64,000 bases of DNA from NCBI RefSeq assembly GCF_900291015.1, contig NZ_OLKL01000051.1:45826-109825 (forward strand), given 5' to 3'. This DNA comes from Pseudomonas persica. Its GTDB lineage: Bacteria > Pseudomonadota > Gammaproteobacteria > Pseudomonadales > Pseudomonadaceae. This document shows, one piece after another, positions 40,703 through 49,327 of this stretch. Each line of letters opens with the position of its first letter. Within the stretch, counting starts at the first letter, position 1. The notes beneath the pieces are model-generated. The model was not told where the DNA came from and searched no databases. It saw only the letters and a program-made list of their open reading frames with translations. The position numbers and the translations under genes are program-made.

Positions 40703-42163
40703 GTGAAAGCCCTCGACCAACTCACCTTCGACAATCGCTTCGCCCGCCTGGGTGATGCGTTCTCCACCCAGGTCCTGCCCGAACCCATCGCGGATCCGCG
40801 CCTGGTGGTAGCGAGCGAGTCGGCCATGGCCCTGCTCGATCTCGACCCAGCCCAGGCCGAGCAGCCGGTGTTCGCCGAACTGTTTGGCGGCCACAAGCTG
40901 TGGGAGGAAGCCGACCCACGGGCGATGGTCTATTCCGGCCATCAGTTCGGCTCCTACAACCCGCGCCTGGGCGATGGCCGTGGCCTGCTGCTGGCCGAAG
41001 TACTCAACGACGCCGGCGAGCACTGGGACCTGCACCTCAAGGGCGCGGGACAGACGCCCTACTCGCGTATGGGCGACGGCCGCGCCGTGCTGCGCTCCTC
41101 GATCCGCGAGTTCCTCGCCTCGGAGGCCCTGCACGCCTTGGGCATTCCCAGCAGCCGGGCGCTGTGCGTGATCGGCTCCAGCACCCCGGTGTGGCGCGAA
41201 ACCCGCGAAAGCGCGGCCATGCTCACCCGCCTGGCGCAGAGCCATGTGCGCTTCGGGCATTTCGAATACTTCTATTACACCAGGCAACCAGAACAGCAGC
41301 GGGTGCTGATCGACCATGTGCTGGAGCAGCACTATCCGGAATGCCGCGACGCCGAACAGCCCTACCTGGCCATGTTCCGCACCATCGTCGAGCGCAATGC
41401 CGAGCTGATCGCCCGCTGGCAGGCCTATGGTTTCTGCCACGGGGTGATGAACACCGACAACATGTCGATCCTCGGCATCACCTTCGATTTCGGCCCGTAC
41501 GCCTTCCTCGACGATTTCGACGCCAACTTCATCTGCAACCACTCCGACGACCGTGGCCGCTACAGCTATGCCAACCAGGTGCCGATCGCCCACTGGAACC
41601 TCAGTGCACTGGCCCAGGCACTGACCACGGTGATCGAAGTGGAGCCGCTGAAGGAGGCGCTGGGGCTGTTCCTGCCGCTGTACCAAGCTCATTACCTGGA
41701 CCTGATGCGCCGCCGCCTGGGCCTGACCACGGCCGAGGACGACGACATGGCGCTGGTCGAGCGCTTGCTGCAACGCATGCAGAGCGGTGGCGTGGACTAC
41801 AACCTGTTCTTCCGCAAACTGGGCGAACAACCGGTGGCCGAGGCCCTGAAGGTGGTGCGCGACGACTTCATCGACCTGGCCGGTTTCGATGCCTGGGGGG
41901 CAGACTACCTGGCCCGCTGCGAGCGCGAAGCCGGTAATGCCGAAGGGCGGCGTGAGCGCATGCATGCGGTGAACCCGCTGTATGTATTGCGCAACTACCT
42001 GGCGCAGAAAGCCATCGAAGCGGCTGAAGCGGGGGATTACAGTGAAGTGCGGCAGTTGCACCTGGTGCTGAGCAAACCGTTCGAAGAGCAGCCCGGCATG
42101 CAGGCCTACGCCGAGCGCCCACCGGAATGGGGCAAGCATCTGGAAATCAGCTGTTCATCTTGA
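40703..42163 (+). CDS. selO: Protein adenylyltransferase SelO
   Basis: A 486-residue pseudokinase-fold enzyme of the UPF0061/SelO family that transfers AMP to Ser/Thr/Tyr of target proteins, reported in redox defence. Signatures: GHQFGSYNPRLGDGRGLLL near 73-91, KGAGQTPYSRMGDGRAVLRSS near 113-133, and FCHGVMNTDNMSILGITFDFGP (metal and catalytic Asp/Asn). Start is GTG 40703 with AGGAG upstream; the longer frame reads through the REP pair and is not credible. Bacterial forms such as this one lack the selenocysteine of animal SelO. Confidence 0.9.
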   Translation: MKALDQLTFDNRFARLGDAFSTQVLPEPIADPRLVVASESAMALLDLDPAQAEQPVFAELFGGHKLWEEADPRAMVYSGHQFGSYNPRLGDGRGLLLAEVLNDAGEHWDLHLKGAGQTPYSRMGDGRAVLRSSIREFLASEALHALGIPSSRALCVIGSSTPVWRETRESAAMLTRLAQSHVRFGHFEYFYYTRQPEQQRVLIDHVLEQHYPECRDAEQPYLAMFRTIVERNAELIARWQAYGFCHGVMNTDNMSILGITFDFGPYAFLDDFDANFICNHSDDRGRYSYANQVPIAHWNLSALAQALTTVIEVEPLKEALGLFLPLYQAHYLDLMRRRLGLTTAEDDDMALVERLLQRMQSGGVDYNLFFRKLGEQPVAEALKVVRDDFIDLAGFDAWGADYLARCEREAGNAEGRRERMHAVNPLYVLRNYLAQKAIEAAEAGDYSEVRQLHLVLSKPFEEQPGMQAYAERPPEWGKHLEISCSS

Positions 42164-42187
42164 TCTGATGGTTGCTGTACTGGCCCC

Positions 42188-42269
42188 ATCGCCGGCAAGC
42201 CAGCTCCCACAGGGACAGCGCCACACCTGAGGCAAACGGTCCCCCTGTGGGAGCTGGCTTGCCGGCGAT
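42188..42269. repeat. REP-type inverted pair
   Basis: Arms at 42188-42214 and 42243-42269 are perfect 27-bp reverse complements, the same family as the pair before selO. Together the two pairs flank selO. Confidence 0.85.
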
Positions 42270-42300
42270 AGGGCCCGAACAAACAACACAAGGAATTGAT

Positions 42301-42735
42301 ATGTCCGAACCACTGGTAATCCCCTGCCCTCACTGCAACGGCCTCAACCGCCTGCCCGCCGAACGCCTGGGCGACGCCCCCAAGTGCGGCCGCTGCAAAC
42401 AGGACGTGCTGCTGAGCACCCCCTTCGAACTCACCGAGGCCAGCTACGCCAGCCAGATCAAAGGCGACCTGCCGCTGCTGGTCGACATCTGGGCCGACTG
42501 GTGCGGCCCGTGCAAGTCCTTCGCCCCCACCTTCGAACAGGCCGCCCGCCAACTGGCCGGTCGCTGCCGCCTGGCCAAGCTCGACAGCGAAGCCAACCGC
42601 AACCTGGCCGGGCAACTGGGCATCCGCTCGATCCCCAGCCTCCTGCTGTTCAAGAACGGCCGTGAAGTCAGCCGCCAGGCCGGGGCGTTTCCGCTCCAGT
42701 CGTTGCTGGAGTGGTTGCGTAGCCAGGGGGTCTAA
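42301..42735 (+). CDS. trxC: Thioredoxin 2 (zinc-ribbon thioredoxin)
   Basis: A 144-residue cytoplasmic disulfide reductase. The N-terminal zinc ribbon uses CPHC (9-12) and CGRC (about 31-34), and the thioredoxin fold carries the active site WCGPC at about 66-70 and the cis-Pro in RSIPSLLLF. This is the TrxC layout, often induced by oxidative stress. Start at ATG 42301 excludes REP-derived codons upstream. Its end overlaps the convergent parA-like gene by 4 bp. Confidence 0.94.
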   Translation: MSEPLVIPCPHCNGLNRLPAERLGDAPKCGRCKQDVLLSTPFELTEASYASQIKGDLPLLVDIWADWCGPCKSFAPTFEQAARQLAGRCRLAKLDSEANRNLAGQLGIRSIPSLLLFKNGREVSRQAGAFPLQSLLEWLRSQGV

Positions 42736-43505
42736 GCGTTCTCTTCGAGCAGCGAATGCAACTCGACAAACTGCTGAGTCAGCTTGTGCCGCGGCTCCAG
42801 GTGAATCAGCGGCAGGCTGGCATGGTGCGATTCACGCATTTTCACCGAACTGCCCAGGTACACCGGTAGCACCGGCAGGCCTTCGGCTAGCAGTTCGTCG
42901 AGCATCTGTTGCGGCAGGCTGGCGCGGGACTGGAACTGGTTGACCACGATACCCTCGACCAGCAGGTCTTCGTTGTGGTCTTCCTTGAGCTCTTCGATCT
43001 CGGCCAGCAGGCCATACAGGGCCTGGCGCGAGAAGCTGTCGCAGTCGAAAGGAATCAATACGCGATCGGCGGCGATCAGTGCGGAAACCGCATAGAAGTT
43101 CAGCGCTGGCGGGGTATCGATGTAAATGCGCTCGTAGTCCTCGTCCAGTTCGTCGAGCAACTTGCGCAGCTTGTTGATCTTGTGCTTGGCCTCAAGCTTC
43201 GGCTGCAGATCGGCCAGTTCGGCAGTGGCGGTGACCACGTGCAGGTTGTCGAACGGGGTTTCGTAGATATCGACCTTGTTCTTCTTGCTGAACGGCCCGC
43301 TGGACAGGCTCTGCTTGAAGAAGTCGGCGATGCCCATGGGGATGTCCTCGCCGGTGAGGCCGGTGAGGTACTGGGTCGAGTTGGCCTGGGCATCCAGGTC
43401 GATCAACAGGGTCCGGTAGCCTTCATTGGCACTGACCGCCGCCAGGTTGCAGGCGATACTCGACTTGCCCACGCCACCTTTCTGATTGAACACCACGCGC
43501 CGCAT
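42732..43505 (-). CDS. ParA/Soj-family ATPase (orphan)
   Basis: A 257-residue deviant-Walker ATPase. KGGVGKSSIACNLA at about 9-22 is the signature Walker A, DLDAQANSTQ follows, and YIDTPPALNFYAVSAL is the Walker B region. No parB or centromere-like repeat lies next to it, so it is not the chromosomal parAB pair. Orphan members position protein complexes or plasmid-like cargo; the role here is unknown. GGAGGTCAATC gives a strong ribosome site before ATG 43505. Confidence 0.86.
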   Translation of the reverse strand: MRRVVFNQKGGVGKSSIACNLAAVSANEGYRTLLIDLDAQANSTQYLTGLTGEDIPMGIADFFKQSLSSGPFSKKNKVDIYETPFDNLHVVTATAELADLQPKLEAKHKINKLRKLLDELDEDYERIYIDTPPALNFYAVSALIAADRVLIPFDCDSFSRQALYGLLAEIEELKEDHNEDLLVEGIVVNQFQSRASLPQQMLDELLAEGLPVLPVYLGSSVKMRESHHASLPLIHLEPRHKLTQQFVELHSLLEENA

Positions 43506-43605
43506 GATTGACCTCCGTGTATCAACGAATGCCCGAGTATGTGGCGCCGCTGCGGCAATGGCCAGTGCCATTTGCCCGCAGCAACAGTCTTGCACTGCCT
43601 GTCCT

Positions 43606-43667
43606 GGCCCTATCGCCGGCAAGCCATGCGCATCCCCTGTGGGAGCTGGCTTGCCGGCGATAGGGCC
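43606..43667. repeat. REP element, hairpin form
   Basis: A perfect 20-bp stem (43606-43625 with 43648-43667) encloses a 22-bp loop that keeps CCCTGTGGGAGCT. It looks like a REP pair with part of the left copy lost. It sits just past the 3' end of the LysR gene. Confidence 0.75.
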
Positions 43668-43670
43668 CGA

Positions 43671-44582
43671 TCAGGCAACTACACTGCCCCCGTCAGCCAC
43701 CAGCCCCGTGAGCAACTCGGCAAATGCCCGGGCCATCGCCGACCCACCACGCTCGCGCTGCACCAGCCAGACCGCCGACATCGCCCCTTCATCCAGCAGC
43801 GTGCGATAAACCACCCCCTCGATGCGCATGCGCTGGAACGACGCCGGCAGCACCGACACCCCAAGCCCCGCCGACACCAGGCCAATGATGGTCATCGCCT
43901 CCCCCGCTTCCTGGGCAAAATGCGGGCTGAAACCCGCCTGGCGCGCCAGGCTCAGCAACTGCGCATGCAAGCCACTGCCATAGCTGCGCGGAAAGAACAC
44001 AAACGGCTCATCGGCCAGGGCAGCCATGTGCACGCCATGTTCCGTGCCTTCGGCCAATGGGTGCGAGGCATTGATCACCGCCACCAGCGGCTCGCGAAAC
44101 AGTTCAGTGGCGACCAGCCCTTCCGGCAGCGGCATCGGCCGCATCAGCCCCACTTCGATGGACTCGTCGAATACGCCTTCGGCGACATCGCGGCTGCTCA
44201 TTTCCTTGAGGTTCAGGTGCACCGCCGGAAAGTGCTGGCGAAAGGCGTGGATGGCCTTGGGGATCTTCGAGGTGAACGGTGCCGACGAAGTAAAGCCGAT
44301 CTTCATCTCCCCCAGCTCCCCCAACTGCGCGCGCCGAGCCACATCGGCGGCCTTCTCCACTTGCGCCAGCACCTGGCGGGCTTCCTCGAGAAACAGCCGC
44401 CCCGCCTCGCTCAGCTCGACCCGACGGTTGGTACGCTCGAACAGCCGGGCCCCCAGCTCCTGCTCCAGCGCCTGGATCTGTTGGCTCAAGGGTGGTTGCG
44501 AAATGCCCAGTTGCTGGGCGGCGCGGCCAAAGTGCAGCTCTTCGGCCACGGCGATGAAGTAACGCAGATGGCGCAGTTCCAT
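43671..44582 (-). CDS. LysR-family transcriptional regulator
   Basis: A 303-residue regulator. The N-terminal winged helix-turn-helix is at about 1-60 (MELRHLRYFIAVAEELHFGRAAQQLGISQPPLSQQI), followed by the periplasmic-binding-like co-inducer domain (about 92-300). Divergent from an MFS transporter gene with a 108-bp shared intergenic space, so it most likely controls that transporter. The inducer is not readable. Confidence 0.92.
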   Translation of the reverse strand: MELRHLRYFIAVAEELHFGRAAQQLGISQPPLSQQIQALEQELGARLFERTNRRVELSEAGRLFLEEARQVLAQVEKAADVARRAQLGELGEMKIGFTSSAPFTSKIPKAIHAFRQHFPAVHLNLKEMSSRDVAEGVFDESIEVGLMRPMPLPEGLVATELFREPLVAVINASHPLAEGTEHGVHMAALADEPFVFFPRSYGSGLHAQLLSLARQAGFSPHFAQEAGEAMTIIGLVSAGLGVSVLPASFQRMRIEGVVYRTLLDEGAMSAVWLVQRERGGSAMARAFAELLTGLVADGGSVVA

Positions 44583-44690
44583 GATCGGCTCCGAACAGGT
44601 CGCAAAACGTCTTAAATAGGTCGAACAATATATTGGATCTAATCATTAGCCAGCTATATGCTTTTTTCATTGCGCCAGAGGTACCCGCCC
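44583..44690. promoter_or_regulatory. LysR/MFS divergent intergenic region
   Basis: This 108-bp AT-rich gap contains the palindrome CAATATATTG (44626-44635) and the ribosome site AGAGG (44677-44681). LysR regulators usually bind such divergent gaps at T-N11-A sites; the palindrome is a candidate but not proven. Confidence 0.4.
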
Positions 44691-45935
44691 GTGAAAACTG
44701 CAGTAGCTCCTCTTCTCGCCGAGCCAGAACCTGCCCCGCTGAACGAAATGTGGATCGAAAAAGGTACCCCTGCGTTCATGAAGACCGTGCTGGCCCTGTT
44801 CAGCGGCGGCTTCGCCACCTTCGCCCTGCTCTACTGCGTGCAGCCGATGATGCCGTTGCTGTCGAAGGAATTTGCCATCAATGCGGCGCAGAGCAGCCTG
44901 GTGCTGTCGGTCTCCACAGCCATGCTGGCATTCGGCCTGCTGATCACCGGCCCCATCTCCGACCGTATCGGGCGCAAGCCGGTGATGGTGTTTGCCCTGG
45001 CCTGCGCCGCCCTTTCCACCCTGGCCAGCGCGGTTATGCCGAGCTGGGAGCTGGTACTGGCCACTCGCGCCCTGGTCGGCCTGTCGCTGAGCGGTCTGGC
45101 GGCGGTGGCCATGACCTACCTGAGCGAAGAAATCCACCCGCAGCACATCGGCCTGGCCATGGGCCTGTATATCGGCGGCAACGCCATTGGCGGCATGAGC
45201 GGGCGCCTGATCACCGGCGTGCTGATCGACTTCGTCAGCTGGCACACGGCGATGCTGACGATCGGCGGCCTGGCCCTGGTGGCGGCGCTGGTGTTCTGGA
45301 AGGTGCTGCCCGAATCGCGCAACTTCCGCCCACGGGCGATGAACCCACGCAGCCTGCTGGATGGCTTCGTCATGCACTTCAGGGATGCCGGCCTGCCCTG
45401 GCTGTTCCTCGAAGCCTTCCTGCTGATGGGCGCCTTCGTCACCCTGTTCAACTACATCGGCTACCGCCTGCTGGCCGAGCCCTACCACATGAACCAGGCT
45501 CTGGTCGGCTTGCTGTCGGTGGTGTACCTGTCGGGCATCTACAGTTCGGCGCAGGTCGGCGCACTGGCCGACAAGCTCGGCCGGCGCAAGGTGTTCTGGG
45601 CCAGTATCGTGGTGATGACGGGCGGCTTGCTGATGACCCTGGCCAACCCGCTGGTGATGGTGATCGTCGGCATGCTGGTGTTCACCTTTGGCTTCTTTGG
45701 CGCGCACTCGGTGGCCAGCAGCTGGATCGGCCGCAGGGCTTTGAAGGCCAAGGGGCAGGCGTCGTCGTTGTACCTGTTCAGCTATTACGCCGGGTCGAGC
45801 GTGGCCGGTACGGCGGGCGGGGTGTTCTGGCACCAGTGGGGCTGGAACGGCATCGGGCTGTTCATTGGCAGTTTGCTGGCGGTGGCGTTGCTGGTGGCGT
45901 TGCACCTGAGCAAGTTACCGCCGAGAACTGCTTGA
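44691..45935 (+). CDS. MFS transporter (drug or metabolite efflux type)
   Basis: A 414-residue major facilitator with 12 membrane segments. LLITGPISDRIGRKPVMVFALACAA carries the loop 2-3 MFS motif, and a similar GALADKLGRRKVFW lies in the second half. It resembles YnfM-type exporters. GTG 44691 is preferred over ATG 44658: AGAGG is 9 bp upstream of the GTG, while the ATG has no ribosome site. Substrate unknown; it is about 9 kb from the antibiotic island and I see no reason to link them. Confidence 0.88.
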   Translation: MKTAVAPLLAEPEPAPLNEMWIEKGTPAFMKTVLALFSGGFATFALLYCVQPMMPLLSKEFAINAAQSSLVLSVSTAMLAFGLLITGPISDRIGRKPVMVFALACAALSTLASAVMPSWELVLATRALVGLSLSGLAAVAMTYLSEEIHPQHIGLAMGLYIGGNAIGGMSGRLITGVLIDFVSWHTAMLTIGGLALVAALVFWKVLPESRNFRPRAMNPRSLLDGFVMHFRDAGLPWLFLEAFLLMGAFVTLFNYIGYRLLAEPYHMNQALVGLLSVVYLSGIYSSAQVGALADKLGRRKVFWASIVVMTGGLLMTLANPLVMVIVGMLVFTFGFFGAHSVASSWIGRRALKAKGQASSLYLFSYYAGSSVAGTAGGVFWHQWGWNGIGLFIGSLLAVALLVALHLSKLPPRTA

Positions 45936-46029
45936 GGCCTCTTCGCGGGTGAACCCGCTCCCACAGGGACCGCGCTACATCTGGGGGCAGCGCTGTACCT
46001 GTGGGAGCGGGTTCACCCGCGAAGAGGCC
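45936..46029. repeat. REP-type inverted pair
   Basis: Arms at 45936-45967 and 45998-46029 are perfect 32-bp reverse complements of the CGGGTGAACCCGCTCCCACA type, with a 30-bp spacer. It fills the whole gap between two convergent genes (MFS and YgiW-like). Confidence 0.88.
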
Positions 46030-46035
46030 AGTGGC

Positions 46036-46383
46036 TCAGTTGATGATCTCGACCATATCCACATCCACCTCCCGGCTCATCAGGTGCTTCTCCACCTCAC
46101 CGGTCAGCTTGACCTTGGTCTTGTCGTTGAACGGCGTCGGCGGCAGGTCTTCATCATCGATTTCAACGGTGATGGTGCCGGTGTTGTCCTTGAACTCGTA
46201 CTTGTCGTCGTTGTTGATCTTCTTGGTCACGAAACCCTGCAACACCACCGGGGTGTCATCGGCAGCATCGTTGGCCGCGGCAACGGTGGTAACCGACTGG
46301 GCACCGGGGCCGGTATAACCGGCAGCCAGGGTGGCAGTGCTGAACAAGGGGGCGAGGATCAACGCAAGATAACGTGCTTTCAT
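46036..46383 (-). CDS. YgiW/YdeI-family periplasmic OB-fold stress protein
   Basis: A 115-residue protein with a signal peptide (1-20, cleaving after TLA or LAA) and a bacterial OB-fold domain: VVLQGFVTKKINNDDKYEFKDNTGTITVEIDDEDLP is the family hallmark. Members are induced by peroxide, cadmium or acid stress; molecular function is unclear. Single gene, ended by the REP pair. Confidence 0.9.
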   Translation of the reverse strand: MKARYLALILAPLFSTATLAAGYTGPGAQSVTTVAAANDAADDTPVVLQGFVTKKINNDDKYEFKDNTGTITVEIDDEDLPPTPFNDKTKVKLTGEVEKHLMSREVDVDMVEIIN

Positions 46384-46453
46384 GAGGATCAGGTCCTGTT
46401 TCGGTTTCGATGGGACCAGATTAACGACGATCGCTGAATTAAAACTTAATGCA

Positions 46454-46482
46454 ACAAAAAGCCCGGCACATGGCCGGGCTTT
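46454..46482 (-). terminator. Terminator of hemE
   Basis: A 10-bp stem AAAGCCCGGC/GCCGGGCTTT with a 5-nt loop gives a T-run on the minus strand. It lies 18 bp past the hemE stop. It may also work weakly in the other direction. Confidence 0.85.
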
Positions 46483-46499
46483 CGTGTTCAGCGATCAAT

Positions 46500-47564
46500 T
46501 CACTGATGGTACTGCGCCGACAGCTCATGCACGGCGTTGATGAACACGCCGGCGTGCTCCGGGTCGACTTCCGGGGTAATGCCATGGCCCAGGTTGAACA
46601 CATGGCCTGTACCGTGGCCGTAGCTGGCCAGGATGCGCGCCACTTCCTGGCGGATGGCCTCGGGCTTGGCGTACAGCACGGTCGGGTCCATGTTGCCCTG
46701 CAACGCCACCTTGTCACCCACGCGGCGGCGGGCATCGCCGATCTCGCAGGTCCAGTCCAGGCCCAGCGCGTCGGCACCGGCTTCGGCGATGCTTTCCAGC
46801 CACAGGCCGCCGTTCTTGGTGAACAGGATCACCGGCACCTTGCGCCCTTCGTGTTCGCGGATCAGGCCGCTGACGATCTTGCGCATGTAGGCCAGGGAGA
46901 ACTCCTGGTAGGCCGCCGCCGACAGGTTGCCGCCCCAGGTGTCGAAAATCTGTACGGCCTGGGCACCGGCGAGGATCTGGCCGTTGAGGTAGCTGGTGAC
47001 CGACTGAGCCAGCTTGTCCAGCAGCAGGTGCAAGGCTTGCGGGTTGTCGTAGGCCATGGCCTTGGTCTTGCGGAAGTCCTTCGACGAGCCGCCTTCGACC
47101 ATGTAGGTGGCCAGGGTCCATGGGCTGCCGGAGAAGCCGATCAGCGGCACGCGGCCGTTCAGTTCGCGGCGGATGGTGCTGACCGCGTCCATTACATAGC
47201 CCAGATCCTTTTGCGGATCAGGGATCGGCAGCGCTTCGATGTCGGCCGGGGTGCTGATGACCTTCTTGAAACGCGGGCCTTCGCCGCTTTCGAAGTACAG
47301 GCCCAGGCCCATGGCATCGGGGATGGTGAGGATGTCCGAGAACAGGATCGCTGCGTCCAGCGGGTAGCGGTCCAGCGGCTGCAGGGTGACCTCGCAGGCG
47401 AACTGCGGGTTCATGCACAGGCTCATGAAGTCACCGGCCTTGGCGCGGCTGGCGCGGTACTCCGGCAGGTAGCGGCCGGCCTGGCGCATCATCCACACCG
47501 GGGTAACGTCTACGGGTTGCTTGAGCAGTGCACGCAGGAAACGATCGTTCTTCAGGGCAGTCAT
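46500..47564 (-). CDS. hemE: Uroporphyrinogen decarboxylase
   Basis: A 354-residue cytosolic enzyme that removes the four acetate carboxyls of uroporphyrinogen III to give coproporphyrinogen III in heme synthesis. Signatures: PVWMMRQAGRYLPEYR at about 22-37 and LIGFSGSPWTLATYMVEG near 140. Normal length. Downstream of gltD on the same strand but separated by a REP pair, so probably its own transcript. Confidence 0.97.
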   Translation of the reverse strand: MTALKNDRFLRALLKQPVDVTPVWMMRQAGRYLPEYRASRAKAGDFMSLCMNPQFACEVTLQPLDRYPLDAAILFSDILTIPDAMGLGLYFESGEGPRFKKVISTPADIEALPIPDPQKDLGYVMDAVSTIRRELNGRVPLIGFSGSPWTLATYMVEGGSSKDFRKTKAMAYDNPQALHLLLDKLAQSVTSYLNGQILAGAQAVQIFDTWGGNLSAAAYQEFSLAYMRKIVSGLIREHEGRKVPVILFTKNGGLWLESIAEAGADALGLDWTCEIGDARRRVGDKVALQGNMDPTVLYAKPEAIRQEVARILASYGHGTGHVFNLGHGITPEVDPEHAGVFINAVHELSAQYHQ

Positions 47565-47707
47565 GTCGGCATCCGGAAAAATAGTGCGGGCATTTTCTCA
47601 GAGGCCAGCGCAAAAGGCACGGTCAAGGCCATGCGTTTTGTCTATTGGATGCCATGGATCAAGGATTTTTGTATACAAAAATGCCGTTGGGGCTGCTTTG
47701 CAGCCCA

Positions 47708-47773
47708 TCGCGACGCAAGGCCGCTCCCACATGAGGAATGCATTTCCCCTGTGGGAGCGGCCTTGTGTCGCGA
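47708..47773. repeat. REP-type inverted pair
   Basis: Arms at 47708-47731 and 47750-47773 are 24-bp reverse complements with one mismatch, built on AAGGCCGCTCCCACA. It lies between hemE and gltD. Confidence 0.8.
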
Positions 47774-47775
47774 AA

Positions 47776-47792
47776 GGGCCGCGAAGCGGCCC
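47776..47792 (-). terminator. Possible terminator after gltD
   Basis: The stem GGGCCGC/GCGGCCC with loop GAA lies 10 bp past the gltD stop and is followed on the minus strand by TTTCGCG. The T-tract is short. Confidence 0.5.
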
Positions 47793-47802
47793 CGACAATC
47801 GA

Positions 47803-49221
47803 TCAGACTTCCAGGTAGTCCAGGATACCCTCAGCAGCAGTGCGCCCCTCGAAGATAGCCGTCACCACCAGGTCCGACCCCCGCACCATGTCGCCACCGG
47901 CAAACACTTTCGGGTTGCTGGTCTGGTGCTTGAACTTGCCCTTCTCCGGAGCCACCACGCGGCCCTGGCTGTCCAGCTGGATACCATGCTGCTCGAACCA
48001 CGGCGCCGGGCTTGGGCGGAAGCCGAAGGCGATGACCACGGCATCGGCCGGCAGGATCTCTTCGGACCCCGGGATCGGCTCCGGGCTGCGGCGGCCACGG
48101 GCATCCGGTTCACCCAGGCGGGTCTCGACCACCTTCACGCCTTCGACCTTGTCCTCGCCGACAATGGCGATAGGCTGGCGATTGTAGAGGAACTTCACGC
48201 CCTCTTCCTTGGCGTTCTTCACCTCACGACGCGAACCCGGCATGTTGGCCTCGTCACGGCGATAGGCGCAGGTTACCGACTTGGCGCCCTGGCGGATCGA
48301 GGTGCGGTTGCAGTCCATCGCGGTGTCACCACCGCCCAGCACCACCACCTTCTTGCCCTGCATGTCGACGAAGTCTTCCGGCGACTTCTCGAAGCCCAGG
48401 TTGCGGTTGACGTTGGCGATCAGGAAGTCCAGCGCGTCATGCACGCCCGGCAGGTCCTCGCCCGGGAAGCCGCCCTTCATGTAGGTGTAGGTACCCATGC
48501 CCATGAACACCGCGTCGTACTCGGCGAGCAGTTGCTCCATGGTCACGTCCTTGCCCACCTCGGTATTCAGGCGGAACTCGATGCCCATGCCGGTGAACAC
48601 TTCACGGCGGTTGCTGAGCACGGTCTTTTCCAGCTTGAACTCGGGAATGCCGAAGGTCAGCAGGCCACCGATTTCCGGGTTGCGGTCGAACACCACCGGG
48701 GTCACGCCGGCACGTACCAGCACGTCGGCACAGCCCAGGCCGGCCGGGCCGGCGCCGACGATGGCGACGCGCTTGCCGGTTGGCTTGACCTTGGACATGT
48801 CCGGGCGCCAGCCCATGGCAAAGGCGGTGTCGGTGATGTACTTCTCCACCGAGCCGATGGTCACCGCACCGAAGCCGTCGTTCAGGGTGCAGGCCCCCTC
48901 GCACAGGCGGTCCTGCGGGCATACGCGGCCGCACACTTCCGGCAGGGTGTTGGTCTGGTGCGACAGCTCCGCCGCGGCCAGGATGTTGCCTTCAGAGACC
49001 AGCTTCAACCAGTTGGGGATGAAGTTGTGTACCGGGCACTTCCATTCGCAATAGGGGTTACCGCAGCCCAGGCAGCGGTGCGCCTGCTCCACGGACTGCT
49101 GCGGCTTGAACGGCTCGTAGATTTCCACGAACTCCTTCTTGCGCTGACGCAGCAGCTTTTTCTTCGGGTCCTTGCGGCCCACTTCGATGAACTGGAAGTC
49201 GTTGTTCAGACGTTCAGCCAT
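47803..49221 (-). CDS. gltD: Glutamate synthase (NADPH) small chain
   Basis: A 472-residue FAD and [4Fe-4S] subunit that passes NADPH electrons to GltB. N-terminal cluster cysteines are in CLGCGNPYCEWKCPVHNFIPNWL and CGRVCPQDRLCEGAC; FAD site AIVGAGPAGLGCADVL near 150; NADPH site VVVLGGGDTAMDC near 290; C-terminal GDMVRGSDLVVTAI. Downstream of gltB with a 106-bp gap that holds a hairpin (49293-49310). Confidence 0.97.
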   Translation of the reverse strand: MAERLNNDFQFIEVGRKDPKKKLLRQRKKEFVEIYEPFKPQQSVEQAHRCLGCGNPYCEWKCPVHNFIPNWLKLVSEGNILAAAELSHQTNTLPEVCGRVCPQDRLCEGACTLNDGFGAVTIGSVEKYITDTAFAMGWRPDMSKVKPTGKRVAIVGAGPAGLGCADVLVRAGVTPVVFDRNPEIGGLLTFGIPEFKLEKTVLSNRREVFTGMGIEFRLNTEVGKDVTMEQLLAEYDAVFMGMGTYTYMKGGFPGEDLPGVHDALDFLIANVNRNLGFEKSPEDFVDMQGKKVVVLGGGDTAMDCNRTSIRQGAKSVTCAYRRDEANMPGSRREVKNAKEEGVKFLYNRQPIAIVGEDKVEGVKVVETRLGEPDARGRRSPEPIPGSEEILPADAVVIAFGFRPSPAPWFEQHGIQLDSQGRVVAPEKGKFKHQTSNPKVFAGGDMVRGSDLVVTAIFEGRTAAEGILDYLEV

Positions 49222-49292
49222 TTTTCAAAACCTCTTTACCGCAGTTGCCAGCCTCAGGCTGCAAGCTGCAAGACGATCACTTGAGCACGACG

Positions 49293-49310
49293 GGCCCCGC
49301 GCACGGGGCC
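49293..49310 (-). other. Hairpin between gltB and gltD
   Basis: A 7-bp stem GGCCCCG/CGGGGCC with 4-nt loop lies in the 106-bp gltB-gltD gap, 18 bp after the gltB stop. No T-run; it may reduce or separate gltD expression rather than stop it. Confidence 0.5.
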
Positions 49311-49327
49311 GTCACTTGCAGCTGTTG

